Assembly: GCF_049243985.1 (NCBI RefSeq)
Contig: NC_135380.1
Coordinates: forward strand, 23,174,501-23,238,500
Source: Paroedura picta
Lineage: Eukaryota; Chordata; Lepidosauria; Squamata; Gekkonidae
Direction of reading: 5' to 3'
DNA: 64,000 nt
The notes beneath the pieces are model-generated. The model was not told the origin of the DNA and ran no database searches. It saw only the letters and a program-made list of their open reading frames with translations. Of the stretch, positions 12,333-22,611 are shown piece by piece. A program made the translations under genes and the position numbers. Position 1 is the first letter of the stretch. Each line of letters opens with the position of its first letter.

Positions 12333-12935
12333 ATGTAATGGCTAATGCTAGCCTTATATCCAAGTTGCTTGTTTCATTTTGTTTGGGGGCTCAACAATGC
12401 ATCATCCTCACCCTTGAAATTCCTGCCATCTCTGTGAACAAAATGAAAAGGAACTCACATTTCAAATTTTTAAAAAATGGCTATTGCTTCTTCTCCCACT
12501 CAAATATATTACCAGGCATACAGACTCGTGGTTTTTAAAATCAAAGTAATCCACAGTAAGACCCAGATCAAATAATCTGATTATCACCGAAACCTCCATA
12601 TAGGTCCTTTTGGGGGAATAGTGAAGAGTGACATAATTTACCAGTTAATACAAAAGCTATTCTGTCTCACCACCAGAAGGAAAGGCCCTCTAGTATTTTT
12701 TGGCCCCAGGGCCATAATAGTTTGGAAAACAAACAAATTTACTATTCTATCTTGGCTTCTGAGTTAATAGGTGTTACTGGATTAATCTATTTATCAAGCT
12801 GGCAGCAAAATGTTAAGATATCCAACTTCCTAAAATCTTTCAGGAATGTTCTTTTTGATTCTCTCCTTCTGGCTCATGATCTCTCTAACTGGCTCACAAC
12901 TCCTCCTGAATAGCCCTCCAAGAAAACCCCTAATC

Positions 12936-13071
12936 CAGGGGTAGTCAAACTGCGGCCCTCCAGATGCCCATGGACTACCATTCCCAGAAGCCCCTGCCAG
13001 CATTTGCTGGCAGGGGCTTCTGGGAATTGTAGTCCATGGACATCTGGAGGGACGCAGTTTGACTACCCCTG
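12936..13071. mobile_element. Palindromic hAT MITE (copy A)
   Basis: The element is almost wholly an inverted repeat with arms of about 65 bp meeting at a 'catttgctgg' centre. The ends are CAGGGGTAGTCAAACTG and its complement. A perfect 8-bp target duplication, CCCTAATC, lies at 12928-12935 and 13072-13079. No coding capacity. Confidence 0.93.
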
Positions 13072-13079
13072 CCCTAATC

Positions 13080-14661
13080 TGTGCTGCCAGCCACAGATCC
13101 CACTTTCTCTATATCCATTTTGCACTTAGGTTGGCCAGAGGGGATGGTACTGGAAGAAGGCAGGCAGTATCTGTTAGGGGGTCAGGCTTGGCCCAGGGGC
13201 CTCCAGTCTCTGACCTTTCCATTATGAGATCATTAACAGCCTCTGAAAACAAGTGATTCATTTTCCTCTGAAGTGTCAGATTACTGCGGCATGATTTGAG
13301 GTGCTGTCGCTGAATCTATATTTGCCTTTTCAATTATGATATTTTTGTATGTCCCAGTTTCGTAGGCAAATAGACAGCTAGCATGCCATCTGTGATACTT
13401 TCATCCCTCCATGTGCATTTAGGATATGGCAGGCTGACAGGCTCTCGTGCTGTCAATTGCCTGATCTCTTTAAACGCACCAGAGGGAGGAACTGTATTTG
13501 CTCTTGCTAATTATGCAAATAGCTGCCATTTTCAATTTAAATTACTCGGGCGGGTATATGAAACTGACATTTATGCTTGATATTTGCAGTGCATCTCTCT
13601 TGGTTATGCTTGGCTGGAAATCAGGAATGCATCCATCTTCATGTCCACACTGAACTATTCAAGGCCCACAAGTATATTTTGTTGCATGCTCTGAGCCACT
13701 CATCAGATCTCAAGCCCCTTGATAAAGCTCATGCCATTTGGCAGCCAGGGCATCCCACAGAGCCCATGTGCTTGCAGAGAGTAGCATGTACATAGACATA
13801 CACTTGTATATTATACTTGTGTTTGCATACCAAATTGCATGGAAGAGCGTTGCACTGAAATACTATCTGTCTCTGTTTCTTATAACAAGGCAACCTTTTC
13901 CTTATATATGAAGTTGATGGCAAACATTTGGCCACATGTTGACTTATATTTGCATGGGCTACTAGGGGACAGGTAAGAATGGTTTCCGGGGCCACACTTG
14001 GTGTTCAGACCAGGAAATGGCCACCCTTGCTTTAAATTCTAAGCTTAAAAGTTTAATGCCATTCCTACTAATTGGAACTAGTCCTCAGCTAGATTGTACT
14101 GTGTAAGTGTTCACTGAATCTCCTTTTAATACTGTGGCTGTTGCATACAAAGAGTACATCCTCCTCAACTTCTCCAATAAATGTGCATTAAATGAGTAAT
14201 CAACTAATTCTGAAACTCAGGCAGAGTTTCAGCCAATTCCCCAAGACTAGATGCCTGTTATTAAATTCCTAGTTCAGCATTCATATTACACAGGCTAGTT
14301 TTCATGAGAATTTGGGAGAAAAAACCCATTGGAACAAACAGTACATGGTTGTCCATGACATTGTGGCAAACTTTTGAATAGCGCGGAACATTTTGTCAAG
14401 TCAGAGAAGAGCAGAACATCTGCTGAAATCCAGCCTGCGTTTAGCAACACATTCTGGGCATCAAAGATAGATAATTTATTATTATGCCATTGTCACTGTT
14501 TGTGTGTGGAGCATGCTACTTGGATTTTGTACTAAGATTTTTGGGAGGCAATATCTTTCAAAATCTTGTGGCATTAACAATAATTGCCATTTCATTTGAA
14601 CCATGTGGGATTCTAGCTGCTCTGTTAAGGGGCAATTTCATTTATGAGTATGTATCTAAAC
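13080..14661. other. Intergenic, includes a possible conserved noncoding block
   Basis: The sequence from about 13260 to 13570 is free of recognisable repeats and rich in homeodomain/POU-like words, including an octamer ATGCAAAT at 13513-13520. The rest is ordinary AT-rich sequence. No coding gene is supported. Confidence 0.4.
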
Positions 14662-14743
14662 CAGGCTTTCTCAACTCTGGGGCTTCTTGTTGGCACTGGA
14701 AGGGTTTCCCAATTATCCCAAGGATAAAAAGTTGAGAAAGGCT
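14662..14743. mobile_element. Short hAT-type MITE
   Basis: It starts CAGGCTTTCTCAACTC and ends AAGTTGAGAAAGGCTG, so the ends are inverted repeats of about 15 bp. The flanks ATCTAAAC and GTCTCAAC agree at six of eight positions, consistent with a decayed 8-bp duplication. Confidence 0.7.
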
Positions 14744-14754
14744 GGTCTCAACCT

Positions 14755-14878
14755 TTGATGCCTCGTTGTTGGACCTTCAGAGGAACTGGCTGGACAGTGG
14801 GCACTGTATGAGACAGGGTGCTGGACTAGACTGACCACTAGCCAGATCCAGCAGAGCTCTTCTTACATTCACGTTCTT
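14755..14878 (+). repeat. Interspersed repeat ('gctggactagactgacc' family)
   Basis: Contains 'acagggtgctggactagactgaccactag' followed by 'gatccagcagagctcttcttac', a widespread reptile repeat end. An inverted relative lies at 40580-40700. The element class is not certain. Confidence 0.55.
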
Positions 14879-14887
14879 TCCACACTG

Positions 14888-15160
14888 AGAGCCAGTTTGG
14901 TGTAGTGGTTAGGAGTGAAGACTTCTAATCTAGCAGCCTGGTTTCCATTCTGCACTCCCCTATCTACAGCCAGCTGGGTGACCTTGGCCTCGCCACGGCA
15001 CTGATAAAACTGTTCTGACCGAGCAGTGATATCAGGGCTCTCTCAGCCTCACCTCCCTCACAGGATGTCTGTTGTGGGGAGGAATGTAAGCCGCTTTGAG
15101 CCTCCTTCAAGTAGAAAAAAGCGGCATATAAGAACCAACTCTTCTTCTTCTCCTTCTACT
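14888..15160 (+). repeat. tRNA-derived SINE, 'GTGTAGTGG' family (copy 2)
   Basis: Nearly full length. The head 'GAGCCAGTTTGGTGTAGTGG' holds a box-A-like motif, and a degenerate box B sits near 14942 (ggtttccattc). The body 'agccagctgggtgaccttgg' and the 'gcggcatataagaaccaac' end precede a pyrimidine-rich tail (tcttcttctt). Confidence 0.88.
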
Positions 15161-16310
15161 GACAAATTTGCCAAAGGACACCTATGTACCTGTCATGCAA
15201 CCCTAATGCAGGGGTCTGTTACGGGTAAATTGTGACCCACAGTAAGCTTGCAGGTTGCTGAAAGGTTGCTTGTGCAGGCTCTAGAAGACCCATAATAAGA
15301 TCAAGAGAAAGAATGCTCGTGCAAGACAAAAAACACCTGGGAAGGCTCATTCAACGGGCCTGATATGTCTGTGCTTGTGATTTTATATATAATGAAATTT
15401 TAGACATGAGGGATACTCCTCATTACTCAGAAGGTGTTCGCATTAAGGAAAGGTCTGCAGACCCTTGCCCTAGTGCTTTGGGTTGGAGCCTGTGGAAAAG
15501 AACCTCTCACACAAAGAGGGAGGCTATTTTCATGGCTCACCCCCCCCCCCTGCTGCATCAGCTTTTTAAACCACCCCTCATCATGTCACTGGGGCATTTC
15601 AGGCTGCAGCAGGAGGTAGGAGCAAGAGAAGCCACCTTCTGCTTATGGAATTCAGGTGGGATCCATCCCCCTATCTGGAATGTGTTCAGGGTGCTCAGCT
15701 AGTCCTTGCAACACAATTGCCCAGGCTGGATCCATCTAAATGGACTGGAAAGCTTCTAACACACCCAACTCTCTCCCATTCTTGCACCTCACTAGCAGAG
15801 GCTAGTAGTGGTAGGCAAGCTGCCTCTCGAGGACATTTGTCCTCTCTTAGTGCCTTCTCATGAATGAAGCCCCAATGAGCTTCCAGGGCACCCTAACAGA
15901 GCTAGAAAACGTAAGGCTGAACAGCTGAATTAGTTGGAAACTTTCATTTCACTGAGGCACCTTAGTTATACGTACGACATCTCAGTTGCAGTTTCCATAT
16001 ATTTCACCTGAATTCTCCAATAAGCTTTCAAAGCTCTTAGGGTTGGGGGTGCCATAGGGCTACAAAGATCACGACATGCGATTCGCCAGTAGCCTGGTTT
16101 ATCCTCATCTCCACCACCCATTTCTATACTTGTTCTGCTGGTACCGCGGCCAATTTCAGATGATCCCTGATAAGAAAGTAGCGTGGGGTGGGAGATGAAG
16201 GAACCAGAAGACTTGGAAAATTCTGATCAGCAGAAATATACCCTGCCTCACCCAATGTGGAGGAAGGAGGCCTGGTTGCTGTTTGAAGGCACTGCATAGG
16301 GTCCTGGCAG
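15161..16310. other. Intergenic / downstream of the receptor gene
   Basis: This region would hold the receptor's 3'UTR (minus strand). I did not find a clear AATAAA on the minus strand close to the stop, so the transcript end is undefined. Frames at 15406-15863 look incidental. Confidence 0.4.
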
Positions 16311-17405
16311 TCAAGCATTGGTCCCTCCACTACGGAGGGAGGCCTTGGAGATCTCCGTGCTGACAGTGGAGAGGGGGAAACTCTCATACTTGTCTTTCTC
16401 ACTACTGCAGCTGCAGTGATACAGCAAGGCTTTGACCTCCTTCTGGAAATTGCTGTTGAGGAACCCGTACATGATGGGATTGATGCAAGTAGAAGCCATG
16501 GCTGTGAGATGGCAGAGGGAGAAGATGAAGTTGTGGTAACACACCGAGATCTTCTCATGGTCCCAGTCGTAGAGGGCATTGAAGACTGTGAGGGGCAGCC
16601 AGCATGCAGCAAATGCAACGACGATGCAGGCCAACATGATGTTGACCTTCTTGTGGCTGGTGGCCCGGGAGCCATCCTTGGCCCGCTCCACCATGTCCTT
16701 GCGGCGCTGAAGACGCAAGAAGATACGGAAATAGCACGCCATGATGAAGATTAATGGCAGGCAGTACTGGAACAGGAAGAGGAAGGTGGTGTAGGCCAGG
16801 CGGTGGTGGTTCGACAGCCAGCTCTCAATGCAGACCATGTGGTTATCAAAGTTATCAAAGGGGAGGCTGAGGTTCCGAAAGGGCTCGGTCAGGATGTTGA
16901 AGGAGAGGAAGGGCAATGAAATGAAGCAGGCTACTACCCAGGTAATGCCCACTGCTAGATAGGCATGGTTGGCTCCTGGCTTCCACCCAGTAGGGTTGAT
17001 GATGAGCTGGTGCCTCTCCAGGGCAATCCAGACAAGGGAGAGGATTGAGACAGTGACAGAAATGCACTGGACAAAGGGGCTGGCCTTGCAGAGTGCTTCT
17101 CCCAGGATCCAGCGGTCCATCAAGGTGTAGATGACCGTGATGGGCATGCAGACAAGAGACATGAGGATGTCAGAGCAGGACAGGTTGGCAATGAAGATGT
17201 TGGTGACATTCCTCATCTCCTTTTGTTGGACAATGACACAGACGAGGCAGAGGTTCCCAATGAGCCCCACAGCAATGACTGTGCTGTAGGCCACGATCAG
17301 GAAGGTGCCATTCCCCACTGAGTCACTGCTGCATACCTCGTTTTCTCCCAGCAGGCTCAGTTGCTCAGAGAAGTTCAAGTAGAGGAGATTCATCAGCTGC
17401 TCCAT
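16311..17405 (-). CDS. NPY4R: Neuropeptide Y receptor, Y1 subfamily (Y4-like; Y4 or Y8)
   Basis: A 364-residue class A GPCR, a Gi/o-coupled plasma-membrane receptor for NPY/PYY/pancreatic polypeptide in this family. The chosen start MEQLMNLL (17405) has a G at -3 and follows a strong 3' splice site; the open frame upstream to 17495 is intronic. Visible landmarks: N-glycosylation sites N11, N32 and N178; N51 in TM1; D79 in TM2; C106 with C192 for the TM3-ECL2 disulphide; ERH 130-132 in place of DRY, as in Y1-type receptors; W156; P217; CWLP 268-271; NPIMY 309-313; C331/C333 as likely palmitoylation sites. The phrases [37 protein letters not shown] and the [15 protein letters not shown] tail fit mammalian Y4 better than Y1. 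Length is close to human Y4 (375 aa). The CDS is intronless, as is usual for Y4. Neighbours at 41-63 kb make the Y8 paralogue possible, so the symbol is provisional. Confidence 0.93.
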   Translation of the reverse strand: MEQLMNLLYLNFSEQLSLLGENEVCSSDSVGNGTFLIVAYSTVIAVGLIGNLCLVCVIVQQKEMRNVTNIFIANLSCSDILMSLVCMPITVIYTLMDRWILGEALCKASPFVQCISVTVSILSLVWIALERHQLIINPTGWKPGANHAYLAVGITWVVACFISLPFLSFNILTEPFRNLSLPFDNFDNHMVCIESWLSNHHRLAYTTFLFLFQYCLPLIFIMACYFRIFLRLQRRKDMVERAKDGSRATSHKKVNIMLACIVVAFAACWLPLTVFNALYDWDHEKISVCYHNFIFSLCHLTAMASTCINPIMYGFLNSNFQKEVKALLYHCSCSSEKDKYESFPLSTVSTEISKASLRSGGTNA

Positions 17406-17419
17406 GGCCCTTTCCTCCC
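17406..17419 (-). other. NPY4R: 5'UTR part of the receptor coding exon
   Basis: The minus strand reads TACATTTGCAG|GGGAGG, a pyrimidine-rich 3' splice site with the exon beginning at 17419, only 14 nt before the ATG. Confidence 0.75.
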
Positions 17420-19733
17420 CTGCAAATGTAGAAGGATGGTTCTTCTCCGGAGTTGACAGTGAACAATGCTGGCAGCAGCTGTATCTCTTTGGCAAGTGTC
17501 CAGGTTGCTGTGCTCACCCAGGAGCTTGTCCTACAGCAGTGAAGAAGACACACAGTGATTCGACCACTTCTGGCCCATTTATATTCAGATTTTCAGATTA
17601 TTAGTCAGCCATTGGCCATTTCAAACAAATTGACTGTTCTATACAAAATCAGTTAAAATTAAGACATCAAACTGATAAGATCACGAGGAGTTTAAAAGTT
17701 ACCAATTGAGTTCCTACATGGTAATAAAAAGTTACACAGATAAGAAGGAACCATAATGATTAGGGTTTTAATCCTGATGGCACAATTTGGACCTAATTTT
17801 CCTACTGGCAAGAGCAAGCAGTGCAACTCTATTAGTAACGTAGGCATTGATATCAGACAATAGAAAGATCATATACTCAGTTTTTGAGAGGCCTGAGGTG
17901 GTCTGGAGTATTCTTTTAATATACTTGCCTCTTGGTTCACCATAGAGGGGGCAGTCCATTACATAGTGCGTGAGGTCCTCAATCACTCCCCTATCACATT
18001 TACAGACGCATTCGGATAGGGGGAGATGGGAGAACCGACCACTAGGCACCACTATAGGTAAGGATTGGAACCTTAAATGAGTAAATGCCATCCTGAGCGT
18101 TAAGGATGGCAAACTCTCCAGATATGAGGATCTGCAGTGAATTCTCTTGAAATGTTTAAAAAGAAGGAGCAATTCATTTATATTAATCTCGCATTTCAAT
18201 GATTCTATACTATCTCTACGGCTTGGGGTGGATAACACAAGAATCCCCTGGTATGTGTGCAATTACACCAACCCGCTGGTTACCTTTTAGGATGAAGACA
18301 GATTTAAGATTTTGGGAGAGGGAAGCATAGTTCCCATTCATTTCAGCCTCTCAGTCAACAGTGTGAATTCTTGGTTTGAACTTTCCCCAGACTTATAACT
18401 TTTCTTCTTCCTCTACACCATAAATTTGCACTTGTTACTGCTTTGCTGCAGTGGATCCAGATGTCTTTCCTGCAACAAAGTGCTATCATAAAAGGAATAT
18501 CATGTTTTCACAGTAACCCCGCAGCAACATTGGGTCGCTGAAGAAACGCTACTCTCCCCCCCTAACTCCAACTGGCACAGTAGCTTTGATAACAAAGTTC
18601 TACTAGTAACTGATGAAGTAAGCAAAAGCTAAAAGCTCATGATCTGTTAATTTTTAAAAAAGAGACTTCAAGGCAGAGCTACATTTTCTCAGTAAGAAGA
18701 TACAGGCGTCATCCAAAGAGATCCACAAAAAAGGTAGCTCCAAACAATATTGGTTTGCTAGTCTGCCTGCCCTGTCCTAGGCATCGATACAGCAGCAAAG
18801 GGGCTGTTTAATGTAGCAGGAGAAGTATTGCTTCTTTGGAGGGGTGCTGGCAGCCGGGAAGAAGTCAAACCTAGGCTTGGTAGCATTGCCAGGGGCTTCA
18901 CCACGGCTGGCAGCAGCGCTTGGCTGCTTCTGCATGGGAAGAGGTGGCCAGCAAGCCTACGTCTTCCTTTGTCACCACAGCCCAGGCCTGAGCCAGGCAG
19001 CCTCTGCAGGGCTGTTAGCCCGACAGGGGCCACTGCATTCCGCTTGCTCCGGAGCAATCCAGACCTGTATTCTCTCACGGCACATCCTGCAAGGAGAAGG
19101 AGAGAATCAACTCTCTTCCCATTTGCACAGGCTCCTCTGCCTGGTCGCCTGGAGGAGATTCTCATTCGCCCCAGGAGAACGGCTGTTTACAAAATTATGG
19201 GATATGGAGCCCTAAATTTCACAAGGACCTATGCCGTAGTCTAGAGCAGCAAGCAATGTGAGTCCTCAGCCTTTTAAGCCTGTTGCCTTGTAGGTAGTTC
19301 TCAAAGCAGCTCTACTTTAGCAGCTGAGAGTTTGCAGGATGCTCACCAATATAAAGGATCTAAGTCCAACAAAGTTTCTCTCTCTTTGCTGCCGGAACGC
19401 CCCTCACCCTTTTGTAGAGTTTCTGCGCCCTGCTCAAGTGTATCTCCCTCTCTAGCACTGCAGTATACATCCCCACCCCCTTAAGCCGCACAAAGGCCAT
19501 TCCCCCTCCCTCCTCTTTTAGGACGGCTCTTCCATTTGCCTCCCATGAGCTCAACCAGGCAAAGGAAAAGATGGACGCAGGGGCTGCTGCCCCAGGAGGA
19601 AAGACGGATCCGGTCTATTACATAACTTGCAGAGCCGGTGCCAGCCTAGGATGCCCGGGAAAGGTGCTGGCCGCCCCAGGGGTGATGCGCGCTCCCCAGA
19701 CACCACCTCCCCCCTGCGCCCGCCCCGGCTCAC
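17420..19733 (-). other. NPY4R: 5'UTR intron of the receptor gene
   Basis: Bounded by donor CTTAG|GTGAGC (intron starts at 19733) and acceptor TTTGCAG|GGG (ends at 17420). It contains a LINE fragment at 17768-18290; the rest is unremarkable, with no second coding exon visible. A single 5'UTR intron before an intronless CDS is a known arrangement for Y4-type genes. Confidence 0.65.
17768..18290 (-). repeat. LINE ORF2 C-terminal fragment
   Basis: An open stretch of about 164 codons on the minus strand reads like the end of a non-LTR retrotransposon ORF2. It has a basic 'LRMAFTHLRFQSLP' segment and then a zinc-knuckle-like C.C...E...H....C pattern (CVCKCDRGVIEDLTHYVMDC) and a 'ALLALASRKIRSKL' end. 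The frame is unusually intact for its context. Clade not resolved. Confidence 0.75.
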
Positions 19734-19780
19734 CTAAGATCCTGAGCTAGCTCTCGGCACGGGGCATGGTCGCGGGTCCA
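19734..19780 (-). other. NPY4R: 3' end of noncoding exon 1 of the receptor gene
   Basis: Only the 3' boundary (19734, before GTGAGC) is supported. The 5' end lies somewhere in the CpG island upstream and cannot be set from sequence. Includes a short upstream ORF. Confidence 0.55.
19747..19767 (-). promoter_or_regulatory. Upstream ORF (6 codons) in receptor exon 1
   Basis: If exon 1 is transcribed as proposed, ATG at 19767 opens MPRAES and stops at 19747-19749, just before the splice donor. It could lower translation of the receptor. Confidence 0.4.
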
Positions 19781-20700
19781 GCTCTCGCTCTGTCGCCCTG
19801 CCGGACGGCTCTGCTCGCAAAGAGCCGCTGCTGCTGTTGCCGCTGCTGCCGCCGCCCCTTCTTCTCCCGCACCCCCTCCCGGGGCACGTGAATGCGCCTG
19901 CCGGCTCCGGCTCCCTCCTTCGCCTTTGGCTTCCACTCCCCCGGCGCTCTGGGCTGGAAAAAGAGAGGCAGCAGGAACGCCCAGGGAAGCCCCCTCCCTC
20001 CTCCGCCCAGCCCAGGGGAGCGCTTGGCGCACGCGGCCACCACTCCCACCCCCAGCCCCACCTGGGCAGCCGCGGGAGGCGCACGTGCGGCGGAGGGGGA
20101 GGGAGCGCGAGGATGCTGCATGCGGGGGCGGCGGCCCAGATCCAGCCCTGGCTCGGAGCCCGAGAGGCTGCGGGAGGGAGAGCGCTTTGCAAGGAGGAGG
20201 CGCCGCTCGGCCTCTTGGTCGCCCCGGGAGGGGACACTCTGGCACCTGCCCGGGAAAGGCAAGCGGCGGCCGGAGTCCCCGGGCCCGGCACAGCGCTCCT
20301 TCGAGCGGGCAGGTGCCTGCTGGCCCTTGGGCCGGTGTGAATGCACGTGGCGGCTTTTCCCACGCCTTTCCCGTAGGGCTGCCTAGGGGTCCCCACCCCA
20401 CCCCCGCAGTGGCACCTCTGCTAGGCTGGGCCCTTCATTCCGCTCGGCCTGCAAAGGAGAAGGAGCGGCTTGCAGGAGCTGGCATGGGCCTGTGGCTAGC
20501 ACTTCCTGGCTGCTGCCCGTCCACACGTCCACCCCTGTCCCGTGATTTCTCCTTGCCAGACAGGCTCATCGAGGGATGCCCCGGAGAGCCACAGAGGAGC
20601 GCTTCGGAAGACTTGTGGCTCTCCCGGGCGGTGAGGCGCCACCTGAAAAGAGCCTCCGTCTAGCGGCATGGGCCCCCTTCGTGTCGGAGGGTGTGCACAC

Positions 20701-21066
20701 ACTGCGGCCTAAGAAAGGCCCCGCTGGTCTCCTTCAGAGGCACCAGCAGCCACTGCCACGCTGCAGTCGGGGCGCGATCTCCAGTAGGTGGCCCTTTGCA
20801 CCCATATCTATACAGGACCTTGGAGGAGGTGGAAGTTTGGGTGGGAGGACAGCAAAAGGAAAGAGTTGGGCACGTGCTTCTCCCTTTTCCGGGTTTCATT
20901 CCCCATGGCAACTGGCACTGCAATTCCTGGGGTCGTAAAAGGAAAAAAGCTAGCAGGGAAAATGGGGGGTGGGTGGGACTGTGCATGCTGCCCAGTGTAT
21001 TGCACATATGCAGACAGGACTTTGGTCTGCTTGACATTTTTGCATGCACAGTAGAGTTGCAGGGTG
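20701..21066. other. Intergenic, no gene seen
   Basis: A 234-codon plus frame (20691-21395) starts at the edge of the CpG island and runs into an interspersed repeat; it has no domain and is not believed. Confidence 0.5.
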
Positions 21067-21480
21067 CAGGTGGTAGGTTTGCCAGATCCCAGTTGGGAAA
21101 CCGCTGGACATTTGGGGATGGAGCCCTGGGAGCAATGTCCCCTCTGAACCCCCCCCCCCCCCGCCCAATTGAGCAGTGCAGTTTGCATCCTGAGCCGAAT
21201 ATAACTGCTGTCATCTTAAAACGGGCAATGGGCAGTGCAAGACTGCAGCTGATCGGGGCTTCATGTGAATTAGTGGCTGCTCAGGCTCCCAGCTTAGAGG
21301 GGACCAGGGGGTGGGGGGCTGTACAGGGCCTCCAAGGGCACAAGGGGGTTTCATCCTCCAAAGTCCAAAGCATCCATTTTCTTCAGGGGATCTGATCTCT
21401 GTTGTCTGGAGATGGGCTGTAATTCCCGGGGATCCCCAAGTCTCTCCTGGGGACCGTCAGCCCTGGTTCACAGCGGCAGT
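21067..21480 (+). repeat. 'Ggttgccaac' interspersed repeat (copy 4)
   Basis: Begins near 'ggtttgccagatcccagttgggaaa' and ends near 'gggctgtaattcccggggatccccaag'. The central part (21180-21340) is divergent or inserted, including a 14-C run at 21150-21163. Confidence 0.55.
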
Positions 21481-21673
21481 GTGTGAACTGTCTCCACAGA
21501 AAGGTGTTGTGATTGCAGCGAGGTGTGGCAACAGGGAAACTTCCCGCAGCATCCCTGCTTTCAGCATGCAATAGATGCAGGTGCCAAAAAAAAAAAAACC
21601 AGGCAGTTCTGCAGCCATGGAGCAAAGGACATCCCCAAGTGATCATTCTTAGCACTTCTGCAGTGCTTTAGGG

Positions 21674-21809
21674 CAGGGGTAGTCAACCTGTGGTCCTCCA
21701 GAGGTTCATGGACTACAATTCCCATGAGCCCCTGCCAGCAAACGCTGGCAGCGGCTCATGGGAATTGTAGTCCATGAACCTCTGGAGGACCACAGGTTGA
21801 CTACCCCTG
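21674..21809. mobile_element. Palindromic hAT MITE (copy B)
   Basis: Near-perfect palindrome with CAGGGGTAGTCAACCTG ends and a perfect 8-bp duplication, CTTTAGGG (21666-21673 and 21810-21817). The arms are almost identical, suggesting a fairly recent insertion or an arm-homogenised source. Confidence 0.93.
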
Positions 21810-21817
21810 CTTTAGGG

Positions 21818-22392
21818 GATTCAGTCCAATGTGCATGTCTTAGCTCGGCCACAACAACCCCATGAGATGGGTCAGTATTACTACCTCCATATTGCTAAGA
21901 GGAAGCTGAGATATTATTTAGAGGCAGGCAGTAGTTATTTAGGGAATGGAAGAAGGTGGTTGGAAAGAGAGGCTGATGGTCATGGTGCAAATTTTCATCT
22001 CACCTCATGCCAATGGGTTGTGCAAGCCTTTGATATTGTTTCAGAAAGCCCTTTATCCCTGTTTTCCAAGCAGTTTAAAAGAGAACCCTAACCTTTTCAT
22101 GTGTGTGTATAACTTTCCATTAAAACAATTGTCTCAAAACATAAGGTGGCTCCAGATTTTGATCTCTCTTTGCTTTTGGAAGATCAGTTTTCCATATTTC
22201 CATATTTAGTTGCAAGCAGAACTGTGTAGTTCCACACAGCGCTTAGAATAGTGCTATATTCCCAGTAAAAATCCACCTCCGTGGGAACAAGAAGCATCCT
22301 ACTGTACATCTACCCTAAAGTAAAGATTACGCTTTTGCAATTTTTCTTTCTTTGTTTCCTGCCTAATTCATTACTTTCTTTCCAGTTTTGGA
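21818..22392. other. Intergenic, no gene seen
   Basis: Ordinary sequence without a named repeat or believable coding frame. Confidence 0.4.
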
Positions 22393-22573
22393 TAGCGCAG
22401 ACAGGTCTGCTCGCATCAGATCTCGGAAGCTAAGCAGGGTTGACCCTGGGTAGTTTTTGGATAAGAGACCTCCAAGAGACACCAGGGTCATGATGCAGGG
22501 GCAGACAATGGCAAATCACCTCTGAACGTCTCTTCCCTGGCTGCCAGACAATCCTAGGATCTCCATGCCATGC
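22393..22573 (+). repeat. 5S-rRNA-derived SINE (copy 2)
   Basis: Clear 5S internal-promoter match: 'cagatctcggaagctaagcagggt'. After it comes the SINE body 'ggcagacaatggcaaatcacctctgaacgtct', then 'ctccatgccatgcaat' and an (AAT)n tail. It is a better 5S match than the copy at 9806. Confidence 0.8.
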
Positions 22574-22610
<37 letters not shown>

Positions 22611-22611
22611 T
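22574..22611. repeat. (AAT)n microsatellite
   Basis: About twelve perfect AAT units, most likely expanded from the tail of the adjacent 5S-SINE. Confidence 0.95.

Larger units (their letters stand above)
19560..20700 (-). promoter_or_regulatory. NPY4R: CpG island / receptor promoter
   Basis: About 1.1 kb of very GC- and CpG-rich sequence, in sharp contrast to the AT-rich flanks, lies upstream of the receptor's splice donor. Long overlapping open frames on both strands here are a by-product of base composition and are not called as genes. Confidence 0.75.

Noticed and set aside
14888-14965. Possible tRNA gene
   Set aside because: Box A/B-like words are degenerate, no cloverleaf forms, and the unit continues into a SINE body with many sister copies.
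16416-16754. Open frames antisense to the receptor
   Set aside because: Shadows of the GPCR coding sequence; composition explained by the sense codons.
17406-17495. 30-codon N-terminal extension of the receptor frame
   Set aside because: The frame crosses a strong 3' splice site at 17420; the extension does not resemble any NPY receptor N-terminus.
19730-20663. Several overlapping open frames of 160-245 codons on both strands
   Set aside because: They lie in the CpG island, where stops are rare by composition. The translations are Pro/Arg/Gly/Ala-rich, overlap each other in all frames and have no domain.
20691-21395. 234-codon plus-strand open frame
   Set aside because: It runs from the island edge into an interspersed repeat with a C-run, has no recognisable domain and no splice context.
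22393-22573. Possible 5S rRNA gene
   Set aside because: Only the internal-promoter part matches 5S; the flanks are SINE body and an AAT tail.
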